A stretch of 60,824 bases of DNA, from positions 1 through 60,824 of the forward strand of contig JAGNBV010000006.1 of the NCBI GenBank assembly GCA_018004645.1, written 5' to 3'. Below are positions 9,008 through 19,100 of this stretch, piece by piece. The DNA is from Bacteroidales bacterium (GTDB taxonomy: Bacteria > Bacteroidota > Bacteroidia > Bacteroidales > CAIWKO01). Numbering within the stretch: position 1 is the first letter of the stretch; every line of letters begins with the position of its first letter. The position numbers and the translations under genes were made by a program. The notes beneath the pieces were generated by a model. The model was not told the origin of the DNA. It saw only the letters and a list, made by a program, of their open reading frames with translations, and searched no databases.

Positions 9008-9958
9008 TCAAAAATAAGAATAAAGCACCTGGGTTGATAACAGGCCGGCAACTATGATAATTTTAGCAAACATGCTTAAAAAATGAAATTCCGAAACATC
9101 TCTGGCCCTTTTTACCTTGATAATAAGGTAAACAAGCATGGCTTGTATCACCACAAGGTACAGGCTCAATGCGGTTTGCGTCGTAAAAAGCAGCGCCTGG
9201 CACACAGCCAGCAATATTATAATAATAACACTCAGCACCAGCACCCACCGCTGTGCTGCCGGCATACCTTTTTTTATTGGCAGGGTATTGCATCCAACGG
9301 CTTCGTCGCCGCGTACATCTTCGATATCTTTGATAAACTCCCGTAACAAGGTCAGCAAAAAGGCAAATACTGCAAATCCGAGTATGAAATAAGAAATTTC
9401 TTTTCGGGCATCTATAGTATGGATGTAGATGTAAGGGTCTCCGGCTTTGGCCAGCGAAAAAATGGCAAAAAACTGAAATAACCACACCGAAAACACAGCA
9501 TATGCCGTCATCAGCGCCACAACAATATTTCCGGTAAGAAACTGCCGTTTATATTTCAACGAATAATAATACAGCGCCAGGGCAATTACCACAAAGAAGA
9601 ATCCAAGCATGATGTAGCCTACCTTATAAGCGCAATAAAAACCGATGATGCCAGCCAGAGAGTTCATAATGATATTCATCCGGTAGGCATGGCGGCGCGG
9701 AATTTTATTTTCGAGCACATTTTTGCCGGGTTTGTTGATGCTGTCGGCTTCGATGTCAAAATAATCATTGATGGCATACCCTGCGGCAGCAAGCAGCAGA
9801 TTGGCAAGTACAAAAAGTGCAAAATCAAGATGACTCATCTGCAACCCGCACGAATTTTCAGCCAGGAAAGGTTTGATGATCCAGAACAACATCAGGTATT
9901 GCGTAAGGGCAATAATAAGCAGGTTTACAGGACGGATAAGTTTAAAATAGTGTCGCAT
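9008..9958 (-). CDS. UbiA-family prenyltransferase (geranylgeranylglycerol-phosphate type)
   Basis: A 316-residue polytopic membrane protein with about eight or nine hydrophobic helices. The first prenyl-diphosphate motif is NDYFDIEADSINKP (N64, D65, D68, D72). The second is DIEDVRGD at about residue 215. These Asp-rich motifs bind the magnesium-diphosphate of the prenyl donor. Bacteroidota members of this branch are usually named geranylgeranylglycerol-phosphate geranylgeranyltransferases, but the acceptor here is not shown by sequence; a quinone or another lipid remains possible. It forms a two-gene operon with maf. Confidence 0.85.
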   Translation of the reverse strand: MRHYFKLIRPVNLLIIALTQYLMLFWIIKPFLAENSCGLQMSHLDFALFVLANLLLAAAGYAINDYFDIEADSINKPGKNVLENKIPRRHAYRMNIIMNSLAGIIGFYCAYKVGYIMLGFFFVVIALALYYYSLKYKRQFLTGNIVVALMTAYAVFSVWLFQFFAIFSLAKAGDPYIYIHTIDARKEISYFILGFAVFAFLLTLLREFIKDIEDVRGDEAVGCNTLPIKKGMPAAQRWVLVLSVIIIILLAVCQALLFTTQTALSLYLVVIQAMLVYLIIKVKRARDVSEFHFLSMFAKIIIVAGLLSTQVLYSYF

Positions 9959-9971
9959 GCGGTATTTTTTG

Positions 9972-9979
9972 CAAAGATA
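9972..9979 (-). promoter_or_regulatory. -7 element for the ubiA-like/maf operon
   Basis: TATCTTTG on the minus strand, followed by C, matches the consensus exactly, 14 bases upstream of the ATG at 9958. Confidence 0.55.
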
Positions 9980-10042
9980 ATCTTATTTGAAAATTCTTTC
10001 TTATGATTCAGACATCACAAGATGACAAAAAAACCTCCCGCT

Positions 10043-11674
10043 TCATGAAACATATTTTCCCACCACAGGCATTCTGCGGCCCATTCCAAAAGCCTTGGGG
10101 GAGACGCGCAGGATAGGTGCCGACTGATACCTTTTATATTCGTTGGTGTTTACCATTTTCAGCACACGGTGCACCAGGGCGGGATCGCAACCCTGTGCGA
10201 TAAGTTGTTCGGGACTGAGACTTTGCTCGATATATCCGAAAAGTATTTTGTCCAGCAGGTCATACTCGGGCAATGAGTCAGAATCTTTTTGTCCGGGTCT
10301 CAGCTCAGCCGAAGGCGGCTTGATGATCGTATTCAATGGAATAATTTCCTTGTGACGGTTTACATAATTTGCCAACTCATACACTTGTGTCTTGTACACA
10401 TCGCCAAGCACGGCCAGTCCTCCGCACATGTCGCCATACAGGGTTCCATATCCCACGGCCGCCTCACTTTTATTGGATGTATTGAGTAAAATGTAACCAA
10501 ATTTATTGGAAATAGCCATTAATATCACCGCACGCAGGCGGGCCTGGATATTTTCTTCGGTAACATTAAAAGGACGGTCTTCAAAAACCGGCTTTAGCAG
10601 TTCTGATACCGTATGAAAAGCGGGGGCTATCGGGATAATCTCGTACCGGCATCCCAGGTTTTCAGCCAGGGCTATCGCATCGGCGACCGAATGTTCCGAC
10701 GAAAACTGCGAAGGAAGCAATACGGCGAACACATTTTCTTTGCCCAGGGCTTCGGCAGCCAGCACCAGGGTGAGTGCCGAATCAATGCCGCCCGACAAAC
10801 CCAGTATAGCTTTGGAAAATCCCATTTTCCCGAAATAATCTTTTATGCCCATAACCAGCGCATCGAAAATCAACTGTGTGCGCGTAAATGAACCAGCGGT
10901 TTCTTCGGGCTGGCCTGCCTGTTCCGTGTCAAAATAAGATACTTTTTCCTCAAAAAAAGGCATCTGCAATGCAATTTTTCCCCTCCTGTCCATCGCCATC
11001 GATCCGCCGTCAAAAATCAGTTCGGTTTGCGCACCCACATGATTGACATATACAATCGGAATTCCATATCGTGTAACGTTATTTTCCAACACTTCTTTGC
11101 GTTTTTCATGCTGTGTATAGGAGAAGGGTGAAGCGGCGATGTTAATGACAATATCCGGATTAAGACCGGCAAGCTTTTCCATGGGGTTTGCTACATAAAG
11201 CGGGTCGGGACTGATATTCCAAAGATCTTCGCAGATGGTAAGGGCTATGCGTTGGTTTTCGTATTCGATAATACCGAAACTGCGGTTTGGCTCAAAATAG
11301 CGGTACTCGTCAAAGATATCATAATTGGGCAGCAAGGTTTTATGCTGCATAAATTTCACCTGTCCACCGGCCAGAAAAAAAGCCGTATTGAATAAATTTT
11401 TACCGGCCGGATGAGGGTTTTTCGAAGGAGCGCCCACGATGGCGGCTATACCTTCGCATGCCGCTGCTATCTGCCTTATGGCCTGCTCACAGGAAGAGAT
11501 AAAATAATCGTATTGCAGAAAATCACGGGGCGGATAACCGCAGACAGCCAGCTCAGAAAACACCACCAAACTGGCGCCTTCGGCTTTCGCTTTTCCGATA
11601 GTCTCAATAATTTTTTTCGTATTCAACTCAAAATTACCGATATGGTAATTGAGTTGTGCCAAAGCTATTTTCAC
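10043..11674 (-). CDS. nadE: Glutamine-dependent NAD+ synthetase
   Basis: NadE makes NAD+ from deamido-NAD, ATP and glutamine. The N-terminal half is a nitrilase-fold glutaminase with the catalytic triad Glu41 (VFSELAVCGYPP), Lys112 (QHKTLLPNYDIFDE) and Cys148 (LTICEDLW). The C-terminal half is an ammonia-using NAD synthetase with the ATP pyrophosphatase loop LSGGIDSA at about residues 292-299. The 543-residue length is normal for the two-domain bacterial form. It follows the PorT-like barrel gene by 25 bases in the same direction and probably shares its promoter. A gldB gene starts nearby on the opposite strand. Confidence 0.97.
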   Translation of the reverse strand: MKIALAQLNYHIGNFELNTKKIIETIGKAKAEGASLVVFSELAVCGYPPRDFLQYDYFISSCEQAIRQIAAACEGIAAIVGAPSKNPHPAGKNLFNTAFFLAGGQVKFMQHKTLLPNYDIFDEYRYFEPNRSFGIIEYENQRIALTICEDLWNISPDPLYVANPMEKLAGLNPDIVINIAASPFSYTQHEKRKEVLENNVTRYGIPIVYVNHVGAQTELIFDGGSMAMDRRGKIALQMPFFEEKVSYFDTEQAGQPEETAGSFTRTQLIFDALVMGIKDYFGKMGFSKAILGLSGGIDSALTLVLAAEALGKENVFAVLLPSQFSSEHSVADAIALAENLGCRYEIIPIAPAFHTVSELLKPVFEDRPFNVTEENIQARLRAVILMAISNKFGYILLNTSNKSEAAVGYGTLYGDMCGGLAVLGDVYKTQVYELANYVNRHKEIIPLNTIIKPPSAELRPGQKDSDSLPEYDLLDKILFGYIEQSLSPEQLIAQGCDPALVHRVLKMVNTNEYKRYQSAPILRVSPKAFGMGRRMPVVGKYVS

Positions 11675-11699
11675 AGTAAGGAATTATCTAAAGGCGGTA

Positions 11700-12482
11700 T
11701 CAGAATAAAATTCCCACGTACATTTCAATATAATTGGCTTTAGCGCTTTCTTTTACCCGCTTGATGTTGGGATTGTTGCGGTAAGCAAGTTCCACTTCTT
11801 CGTTATAGCTGTCGCTGAAAACATTGGTAAAACCGCTGTTAAAGTTGATTCCGAAATTTATAGAAATAATTTTTTCAAACTTGTAGGTACCCCCCACGCC
11901 TATTATCAGCGATTCCCTGATAAACAAGGTGCTGTCGCCTATATTGACATTTTTCTGGGTGTACGATTTTTCCACATTATTCCTGACCACATACTCATCA
12001 TCAGCACGTGCTCTGAGTTTAAAAGCTGTCCCTATGCCAAACTTGCCATAGATGGAGAATTTTCCCATCAGATCGCCCGTACTGCCAATCAGTACTAAGG
12101 GTATTTCGAGGTATTGCAGTTTATACTTGCGGGACAGATTACTCTGAATAGTATCGATGACGATTCCGGTATTCGGGTCGCGTGCATAGTACACCGTAGG
12201 ATATTTCAGTTTGCCGCCGTTGTAATTTACATTGACACCGGTACCTATTCCGATATTCGGGATAAAAAAGTAATTGAAATCAGCGCCATAGCCCATCAGA
12301 AAGCGTCCGCCGTTTTTTTCATATTTATAAAACTCCCCGCCATCCACATCAGGTTTCATCCAGCTAACATTGGGCGCGATATGAATGCCAAAATTAAATT
12401 TACGATCCTGCGCCTGGGCAGCAGCACTTAGTATAAAAATCATGAAAGTGCTTAAAATGAGGTATTTTACTGACTGTTTCAT
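11700..12482 (-). CDS. PorT-like outer-membrane beta-barrel protein
   Basis: A 260-residue protein with a signal peptide ending in AAAQAQ (about residue 25). After it come alternating hydrophobic strands with glycine- and aromatic-rich turns, and the protein ends in a C-terminal Phe (YVGILF), as outer-membrane barrels often do. The pattern matches the PorT/OMP_b-brl_2 group of eight-stranded Bacteroidota barrels. True PorT is needed for T9SS, but this wide family has many members of unknown role, so PorT itself is not claimed. It is first in a two-gene unit with nadE and is divergent from gldB. Confidence 0.8.
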   Translation of the reverse strand: MKQSVKYLILSTFMIFILSAAAQAQDRKFNFGIHIAPNVSWMKPDVDGGEFYKYEKNGGRFLMGYGADFNYFFIPNIGIGTGVNVNYNGGKLKYPTVYYARDPNTGIVIDTIQSNLSRKYKLQYLEIPLVLIGSTGDLMGKFSIYGKFGIGTAFKLRARADDEYVVRNNVEKSYTQKNVNIGDSTLFIRESLIIGVGGTYKFEKIISINFGINFNSGFTNVFSDSYNEEVELAYRNNPNIKRVKESAKANYIEMYVGILF

Positions 12483-12495
12483 ATTTTTTTTAATA

Positions 12496-12503
12496 CAAAA
12501 ATA
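12496..12503 (-). promoter_or_regulatory. -7 element for the barrel/nadE operon
   Basis: TATTTTTG on the minus strand matches TAnnTTTG, 14 bases upstream of the ATG at 12482. It forms a divergent pair with the gldB element. Confidence 0.5.
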
Positions 12504-12537
12504 CTACATTTATGAATGAATTACTGCTAAAAAATGA

Positions 12538-12545
12538 TATTTTTG
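12538..12545 (+). promoter_or_regulatory. -7 element for gldB
   Basis: TATTTTTG matches TAnnTTTG, 54 bases upstream of the gldB ATG at 12599. No clear -33 TTG is visible. Confidence 0.4.
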
Positions 12546-12598
12546 TCAAAAAACTTCCCTAAAACAAGTTAATTTTGACTTCAAAAAAACTTTCCTGT

Positions 12599-13615
12599 AT
12601 GAAAAAACTTCCTGATATTCTGATATTTACAATCATTATATCTGTATTTTTTTATTCCTGCACCTGCAACCGGAACCAGGAAGAAAAAAATTTAACTGAG
12701 TTGAAAGACACTACGGTGCAAATTAGCATCAAACGATACGAAAAAAGTCTTTTTAACCTGAAAAAAGAAGATTTGCAAAATGAATTAAAAAAAATAAAAC
12801 CGGATTACAGTTTTTTTCTGGAGGGCGATCTGGATGATCAGAATAATATAGAGCAGATCCGCAGCTATCTGAACGACCCGCAGATGATTGAAAACTTTAC
12901 GGCCAGTCAGGAAAAATTTGCGAACGTTACCAATCTTGAAAAACAACTTTCGTCCTCGTTAACCTATTTCAAGTATTATTTTCCTGATAAAAAAATCCCC
13001 GGGGTATATACTTATATCTGCGGTATGGACTACGAACACCCGGTGATTTATGCCGACAGCGTTCTTTTGATTGCCCTGGACATGTACCTGGGCAGCGGGT
13101 ATCCGCTGTACCAGGCCCTGGCCCTTCCGCTGTTTATCCGAAAAACCATGTCGGAAGAATATATCGTCAGAGATTGCATGATGGCTATGGCCGAATATTA
13201 CTGCTACCAGGAAATGAAAGATGCCACTTGTCTTGATCAGATGATTTATGAAGGAAAAAAACATTACTTCATCGATGCCATGATGCCCGAAATCAACGAC
13301 ACCATAAAATTCAAATATTCGAAAAAACAACTCGACTGGTGTTATCAGAACGAAGCACAGATGTGGGCATTTTTCATCGACAACAAACTTCTTTACAGTA
13401 AGGATGACCTTTCCTACAAGAAATTTTTTAATGAAGCACCTTTCACCACTTCGTTTTCGAAAAACTCGCCGCCGCGCACCGGAAGCTGGATTGGATGGCG
13501 TATTGTCAGCGCTTATATGAAAAAGACAAAAGCTACTAATCTCAATGAACTGATCCGGAACAACAATTCACAGGAAATCCTTACTCAGTCAGGATATAAA
13601 CCCAAAAGACCCTAA
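12599..13615 (+). CDS. gldB: Gliding motility lipoprotein GldB
   Basis: GldB is a lipoprotein needed for gliding in Flavobacterium; homologues are common in non-gliding Bacteroidota. The start is placed at ATG 12599 rather than at an upstream TTG (12575), because the lipoprotein signal then begins MKKLPDIL and reaches a lipobox-like YSC at Cys21. Family traits include the ALDMYLG segment, the LPLFIRKTMSEEYIVRDC region and the C-terminal GSWIGWRIVSAYM motif. The family has a distant zinc-protease-like fold, but no HExxH was seen. nadE lies beside it in divergent orientation. The stop overlaps the next gene's ATG by one base. Confidence 0.9.
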   Translation: MKKLPDILIFTIIISVFFYSCTCNRNQEEKNLTELKDTTVQISIKRYEKSLFNLKKEDLQNELKKIKPDYSFFLEGDLDDQNNIEQIRSYLNDPQMIENFTASQEKFANVTNLEKQLSSSLTYFKYYFPDKKIPGVYTYICGMDYEHPVIYADSVLLIALDMYLGSGYPLYQALALPLFIRKTMSEEYIVRDCMMAMAEYYCYQEMKDATCLDQMIYEGKKHYFIDAMMPEINDTIKFKYSKKQLDWCYQNEAQMWAFFIDNKLLYSKDDLSYKKFFNEAPFTTSFSKNSPPRTGSWIGWRIVSAYMKKTKATNLNELIRNNNSQEILTQSGYKPKRP

Positions 13616-14586
13616 TGAAATACCCAACGGCATTTTTTTTCATTCTGGTAATCTCAACCGGATTTTTATTTTCACAGCCTGCAGATTTCACCTGCAAATC
13701 ATACGATACGCTCAACTCTGATATTCCGGATATCGTGATAAAAACCGTTGCCATTGATAACGACGACAACATCTGGTTTGCTACGGGCGACTGCTTTTAT
13801 GGGGGATTGCTGGTGAAATATGATGGTGCCCGCTACACTGTGTTTGATTCGAGCAATTCCGGGTTAAACGACAGGTTTGTTACGTCTATTTTAATCAGCC
13901 GGAACGGCGATAAGTGGGTAGGCAGCCGCTTTCACGGACTTTACAAATATGACGACAGGGAATGGATTAATTATACTCCCGCCAACTGTCCCCTGCCCAA
14001 CCCTCATATTACCGACCTGGCTGAAGACCGGCAAGATGTTTTGTGGGTTGCCAGCGAACACGGGCTGGCCAGTCATGATGGGAAAAACTGGAATGTCTTC
14101 ACCGCCGAAAATTCCGGACTGCCCTCCAATACGGTAAATGCGGTGTGCGTTGATGCCCATAACAACAAATGGGTTGCCACTGCCAACGGCTTTGCAAAAT
14201 TCGACGGCCGTGACTGGCAGGTATTTAATACGGCTAATTCGCAATTGCCCAACAATCAGGTCAATTCCATTTACACCGATCAGTCGGGTGGTGTGTGGGT
14301 GGTTTATTGGAGCGGAATAATTAAAATAAACGATACCGGTTGGACAGTCTATAACCACGAAAATTCAGGACTACCGCAGTTTTGCGATTATAAGGTTACA
14401 GGCGACAAAAACAATGTCTTCTGGCTGGCTACCAACACGGGCCTTATCCGGTGGGGCGAAACGGGATGGAAATTATATACGCCGTTAAATTCATGCGTGC
14501 TGAGTTTCTTTGTGAATAAAGTAGCTGTTGACTCCAAAAACCGTAAATGGGTCGCCACCAACGACGGCCTGATGATGGTGGAATAA
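13615..14586 (+). CDS. Secreted two-component-regulator-type beta-propeller protein
   Basis: A 323-residue protein with a signal peptide ending near FLFSQ (residue 21). The rest is a run of Reg_prop repeats of about 45 residues, with motifs such as NIWFATGDC, DKWVGSRFHGLYKYD, VLWVASEHGLASHDGKNW and NKWVATANGFAKFDG. These repeats form the seven-bladed sensor propellers of hybrid two-component systems. Here the protein ends after the repeats, with no transmembrane helix, kinase or T9SS tail, so it is a free propeller. Its ATG overlaps the gldB stop, so the two are probably co-translated. Its ligand and any link to gliding are unknown. Confidence 0.8.
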   Translation: MKYPTAFFFILVISTGFLFSQPADFTCKSYDTLNSDIPDIVIKTVAIDNDDNIWFATGDCFYGGLLVKYDGARYTVFDSSNSGLNDRFVTSILISRNGDKWVGSRFHGLYKYDDREWINYTPANCPLPNPHITDLAEDRQDVLWVASEHGLASHDGKNWNVFTAENSGLPSNTVNAVCVDAHNNKWVATANGFAKFDGRDWQVFNTANSQLPNNQVNSIYTDQSGGVWVVYWSGIIKINDTGWTVYNHENSGLPQFCDYKVTGDKNNVFWLATNTGLIRWGETGWKLYTPLNSCVLSFFVNKVAVDSKNRKWVATNDGLMMVE

Positions 14587-14596
14587 ACCGGTAGCC

Positions 14597-15286
14597 ATGA
14601 AAGAAACTCAGGATATCCTGCACTTTTTGCAAGAACACAGCAATCCTTCCAATGTGAAAGGCATGGCGCGCTTTGGCATTGCCACAGGACAAGCTTTCGG
14701 GGTGCCTTTGCCAGCGCTCCGGCAGAAGGCCAAACCGTACAAAAAAAATCACGCCCTCGCACTGGAACTATGGCAAAGCGGGTACCATGAAGCACAGATC
14801 ATGGCCTCCATGATAGATGACTGCAGACAGGTAACAGAAGCACAAATGGAACAATGGGCGCATGATTTTGATTCATGGGATGTTTGCGACCAATGCTGCA
14901 GTAATTTATTTGATAAAACAGCGTTTGCCATCAATAAATCAACAGAATGGACTACCAGGCATGAAGAATTTGTTAAAAGGGCCGGTTTTACTATGATAGC
15001 CTGCCTGGCTGTTCATGCAAAAAAAATGGATGACCGGCAATTTATTGAATTTCTTCCGCTGATAGTAAGAGAATCCACCGATGACCGCAACTTTGTCCGC
15101 AAGGCCGTCAACTGGGCGCTTCGACAAATTGGAAAAAGAAACACCGCGCTGTACCCGGAAGCCCTGGCCGTGGCCCAAAAACTGATGCTTTCGGAAAACA
15201 AAACCGCCCGGTGGATAGGTACCGATGCCAGTAAAGAACTCCAGAATGAAAAAATCATCAACAGAATAAAATCAAAAGAAAAATAA
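14597..15286 (+). CDS. AlkD-like DNA alkylation repair protein
   Basis: A 229-residue all-helical protein of the HEAT-like DNA alkylation repair family (AlkC/AlkD), which removes bulky or positively charged N3/N7-alkylated bases. The family hallmarks are present: MARFGIATGQAFGVPLPALR near the start, the ELWQSGYHEAQIMASMI helix pair and the WDVCDQCCSNLFDK segment with its DNA-facing Trp-Asp. The motif NFVRKAVNWALRQIGKRN, typical of the C-terminal HEAT repeats, is at about residues 155-172. It lies 10 bases after the propeller gene and four before the nitroreductase, so these plus-strand genes may form one unit. Confidence 0.88.
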   Translation: MKETQDILHFLQEHSNPSNVKGMARFGIATGQAFGVPLPALRQKAKPYKKNHALALELWQSGYHEAQIMASMIDDCRQVTEAQMEQWAHDFDSWDVCDQCCSNLFDKTAFAINKSTEWTTRHEEFVKRAGFTMIACLAVHAKKMDDRQFIEFLPLIVRESTDDRNFVRKAVNWALRQIGKRNTALYPEALAVAQKLMLSENKTARWIGTDASKELQNEKIINRIKSKEK

Positions 15287-15290
15287 ACCT

Positions 15291-16046
15291 ATGGACACCA
15301 TCGACACTATTTTCAACCACCGGACCATTAGAAAATACAAAAGAAACAACATTCCCGAAGACTTGTTAACCGGGATTCTGCAAGCTGGAACACGGGCTTC
15401 TACCACAGGAAACATGCAGGTATACAGCATCATTGTTACACGCGACGAAGAGAAAAAAAAGAAACTTTGCGAATATCATTTCAACCAGAAAATGGTGCTG
15501 GAAGCGCCTGTGCTGCTAACCTTCTGTGCCGATTATCACCGTTTCAACCAATGGTGCCGCCAGCGCAATGCCGAACCGGGCTACGACAATTTCCTTTCGT
15601 TTTTTACAGCAGCCATTGATGCCCTGCTCGCCGCCCAAAATGTGGCCCTTGCCGCAGAAGCCAACGGATTGGGTATTTGCTACCTGGGCACCACCACCTA
15701 CAATGCCGACAAGCTCATTGAGTTTTTTGGGTGCCCTGACGGGGTAGTACCGGTTACCACATTGGTCCTTGGTTATCCCGACGAAGAACCCGGACTTACG
15801 GATCGCCTGCCGTTGGAGGCCATCGTCCACAATGAACAGTATGAAACATATACCCCCGAAAAAATCGACAAGCTTTACAAAGAAAAAGAAGAACTGCCAT
15901 TGACAAAAAGTCTTCTCATCGAAAATCAACTTGAAACCCTGGCACAGATATTTACCCGGAAACGTTACACAAAAATTGACAATATCCATTTCTCCAAAAG
16001 TTTATTAGACGTGTTACACAAACAAGGTTTTATGAACAACGAATAA
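15291..16046 (+). CDS. Nitroreductase-family flavoprotein (NfsA-like)
   Basis: A 251-residue cytosolic FMN enzyme of the nitroreductase family. The N-terminal HRTIRKYK motif and the RASTTGNMQ motif are the usual FMN-phosphate and ring contacts. AAEANGLGICYLGTTTYN and VTTLVLGYPDEEP at mid-protein fit the NADPH-oxidoreductase (NfsA/FRP) branch, where the C-terminal extension forms the pyridine-nucleotide site. The physiological substrate is unknown. The start ATG at 15291 lies four bases after the AlkD-like stop. Confidence 0.88.
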   Translation: MDTIDTIFNHRTIRKYKRNNIPEDLLTGILQAGTRASTTGNMQVYSIIVTRDEEKKKKLCEYHFNQKMVLEAPVLLTFCADYHRFNQWCRQRNAEPGYDNFLSFFTAAIDALLAAQNVALAAEANGLGICYLGTTTYNADKLIEFFGCPDGVVPVTTLVLGYPDEEPGLTDRLPLEAIVHNEQYETYTPEKIDKLYKEKEELPLTKSLLIENQLETLAQIFTRKRYTKIDNIHFSKSLLDVLHKQGFMNNE

Positions 16047-16156
16047 ATCCGCCATAATTCGAGGTGCAGGGGTAACACAAACTGAAAAACCATACAAAAA
16101 AACCGGGTGACCACGTAAAAAACTTACGACGAACAAAATATCTCCAGACTTTTGAT

Positions 16157-16164
16157 TATATTTG
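16157..16164 (+). promoter_or_regulatory. -7 element for the giant adhesin gene
   Basis: TATATTTG matches TAnnTTTG and lies 20 bases before the ATG at 16184. Confidence 0.5.
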
Positions 16165-16183
16165 TTTTCAAATTGCATTGTGC

Positions 16184-19100
16184 ATGCGGAAGTTTTCTCT
16201 TTTAACAGTTTTTGTGCTGATAAGTTGGGCCGCGATGTCCCATCCAAAGGATTCCATTAGTTCGGGAGACCTGAGGTTTGTTGAAAATAAAGGGCAATGG
16301 GACCCGCAAATTAAATACAAAGCAGACCTTGATGGAGGATATCTCCAATGTTTGCAGAATAAAATTCAGTTTGTATTTCGCGATCAGGCAAAACTCGACT
16401 GGCTGCTCAGTTATAAATTAAGAGCGAAAAATCAGCATCTGGTCGTGAATCCTGATGAATTTATTATTAATTACCACGCTTATGCTGCCAGCTTTATCAA
16501 TGCAAACCCTTACACCGAAATCATCCCGGCAGGTTGCGGCAGCGATTATACAAATTACTATTTGGGCAACGATAAATCAAAATGGGCTTCCCGCGTACGC
16601 AACTACAAAATGTTGACTTATAAGAACTTATACGACAATATCGACATGGAATTTTTCGAAGAAAAATTTCTTTTAAAGTATCAGTTCACAGTGCACCAGG
16701 GAGCCAATCCAAACAAAATACTTATTGAATACCAAGGAGCCACCGATATTTCGATACAACAAAGCAACCTGATCATCAAAACCACGGTAAACCAGGTTAC
16801 CGAACTAGCCCCTGTGGCATTTCAGATCATTGACGGAGAAAAAGTCAGTGTACCCTGCAAATTTGCCTTACAAAGAAACCGTGTCAGTTTTAAATTTCCC
16901 GAAGGATACAATAAAAACTACGACCTGATTATCGATCCGGTACTGATTTTTTCGACCTATACGGGTTCTTTGGCCGACAACTGGGGTTTTACCGCCACCT
17001 ACGACGAATTTGGCAACACTTACTCAGGCGGAATTTGTTTTAATGACATAACCAATGGCTACCCGGTATCACCGGGAGCTTTTCAGGTCAACTTTGCTGG
17101 TGGCGAAGGCACCTATAACGGCGGCTGCGATATTGCCCTGATAAAATATGATGCCACAGGCCAAAACAGGTTATTTGCCACCTACCTCGGAGGAGACAGG
17201 AATGACCTGCCACACAGCCTGATAGTGGACATAAACAACAACCTGCTGGTGTTTGGCACCACGGGCTCAGCCAACTTTCCCATTGCCGGCAGCGCTTTTG
17301 ACCCCACCTTTAACGGAGGCACAGATATTACGTACGACTATGTGCTGACTTTCAACCTTGGTGTTGATATGTATGTTTCCAAACTTAAGTCCGACGGCAC
17401 ACAACTTTATGCCTCAACCTTTCTCGGAGGAACACAAAATGACGGCAATAACTTTTTCGCACCGCTTTCACACAACTATGCTGACGGTGCACGCGGGGAA
17501 ATCAACATAGATAAAAACAACAATATCTATATCGCTTCCACCACGGCCTCCACCGACTTTCCGGTTTCATCCAATGCGTTTCAGCCCGTTTATGGCGGTG
17601 GCCCCCTTGATGGCTGCATCACCGTGCTCGACAACAACCTTCAAAACCTCATCTGGGCATCCTATTTAGGAGGATCCGGAATTGATGCTACATACAGCAT
17701 CGGTATCGACGACACACTGAATGTCTTTGTATGCGGCGGCACCACCAGCACTGATTTTCCCACCACGCCGGGTTCCTATCAAACAACATACAACGGCGGC
17801 GATGCCGACGGTTTTATCACCCGAATCGCACCCAATGGCAATGCTATTGCTGCTTCCACATATTATGGCTCTTCCTATTATGACCAGACTTATCTGATGG
17901 ACCGCAGCAAACAGGGGTTTGTTTTTGTCTATGGACAAACTGCGGATCCCGGCTCTACATACATACAAAACGCGTTATGGAACCACCCCGGGGGCGGGCA
18001 GTTTATCACAAAATTCTATCCCGACCTCTCCAGCCGTTACTGGTCAACAGCTTTCGGCACCGGCAACGGCGGCCCCGACATCTCCCCCACTGCTTTCCTG
18101 GTGGACCTGTGCTCAAAGATTTATTTATCAGGATGGGGAGGCTCCCTGAACAGTACCGGAGGCACCAGCGGACTGCCCATTTCAGGCAACGCATTTCAGT
18201 CCACCACCGACAACAACGACTTTTACCTGCTGGTTATCAAAGATGACGCCTCAGCCATGGAATATGGAACCTACTTCGGCGGGGCCAATAGTTCTGAACA
18301 TGTGGACGGGGGGACCTCCCGCTTCGACAGAAAAGGAAAGATATACCAGTCGGTGTGCGCCGGATGTGGCGGATGGGATGATTTTCCGACCACCGCAGGC
18401 GCTTATTCCAATTACAATAACAGCAGCAACTGTAACAATGGCACCTTCAAATTCGATTTTATGCTGCCGGTTACCATTGCAGACTTTCATCTGCCCCCGG
18501 TAATCTGTTTGCCGGATTCGGTGCATTTCATCAACAACTCCTATACCGGCGGCCCGGGCATGAGTTTTCTGTGGAATTTCGGTGATGGCCAGACCTCCAC
18601 CGCCGAAAACCCAGTGCATTATTATTCAAATCTGGGCATTTATAACGTAACCCTGGTGGTTACAGACACAGGAACATGCAATTTTGCCGATACCATTTCA
18701 AAGCCGGTCCTTGTTTTATCGAACTCAAGCGATACTATTCCAACAAAATTCATCTGTCCCGGCGATTTCACACAGATAGGGATTTTGACACCCGGCGATT
18801 CTTCGCTTACATTCAACTGGATTCCGGCAACAAATCTCAGCGACCCGCATATCTGCAATCCCATTGCCCATCCTTCCACCACAACCACCTATACCCTGCT
18901 GGTTTCCAATGGTGTCTGTGTTGACACCCTGGTCCAGACAGTAGATGTTTTTATGATAGATGCGTTCCCCAGCATCGACACAAATACCTGTGACGGGCAC
19001 ATAACCCTTACAGCCAACTCGAGTGGCGGGGCAAATTTTTTCCACTGGTCGTCAAACCACGACTTTACCGATTGGCTCAACAGCCCGTCATCCAATCCCA

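Noticed and set aside
12575..12598. Upstream TTG start for gldB
   Set aside because: It adds a polar leader before a normal lipoprotein signal peptide that starts at ATG 12599.
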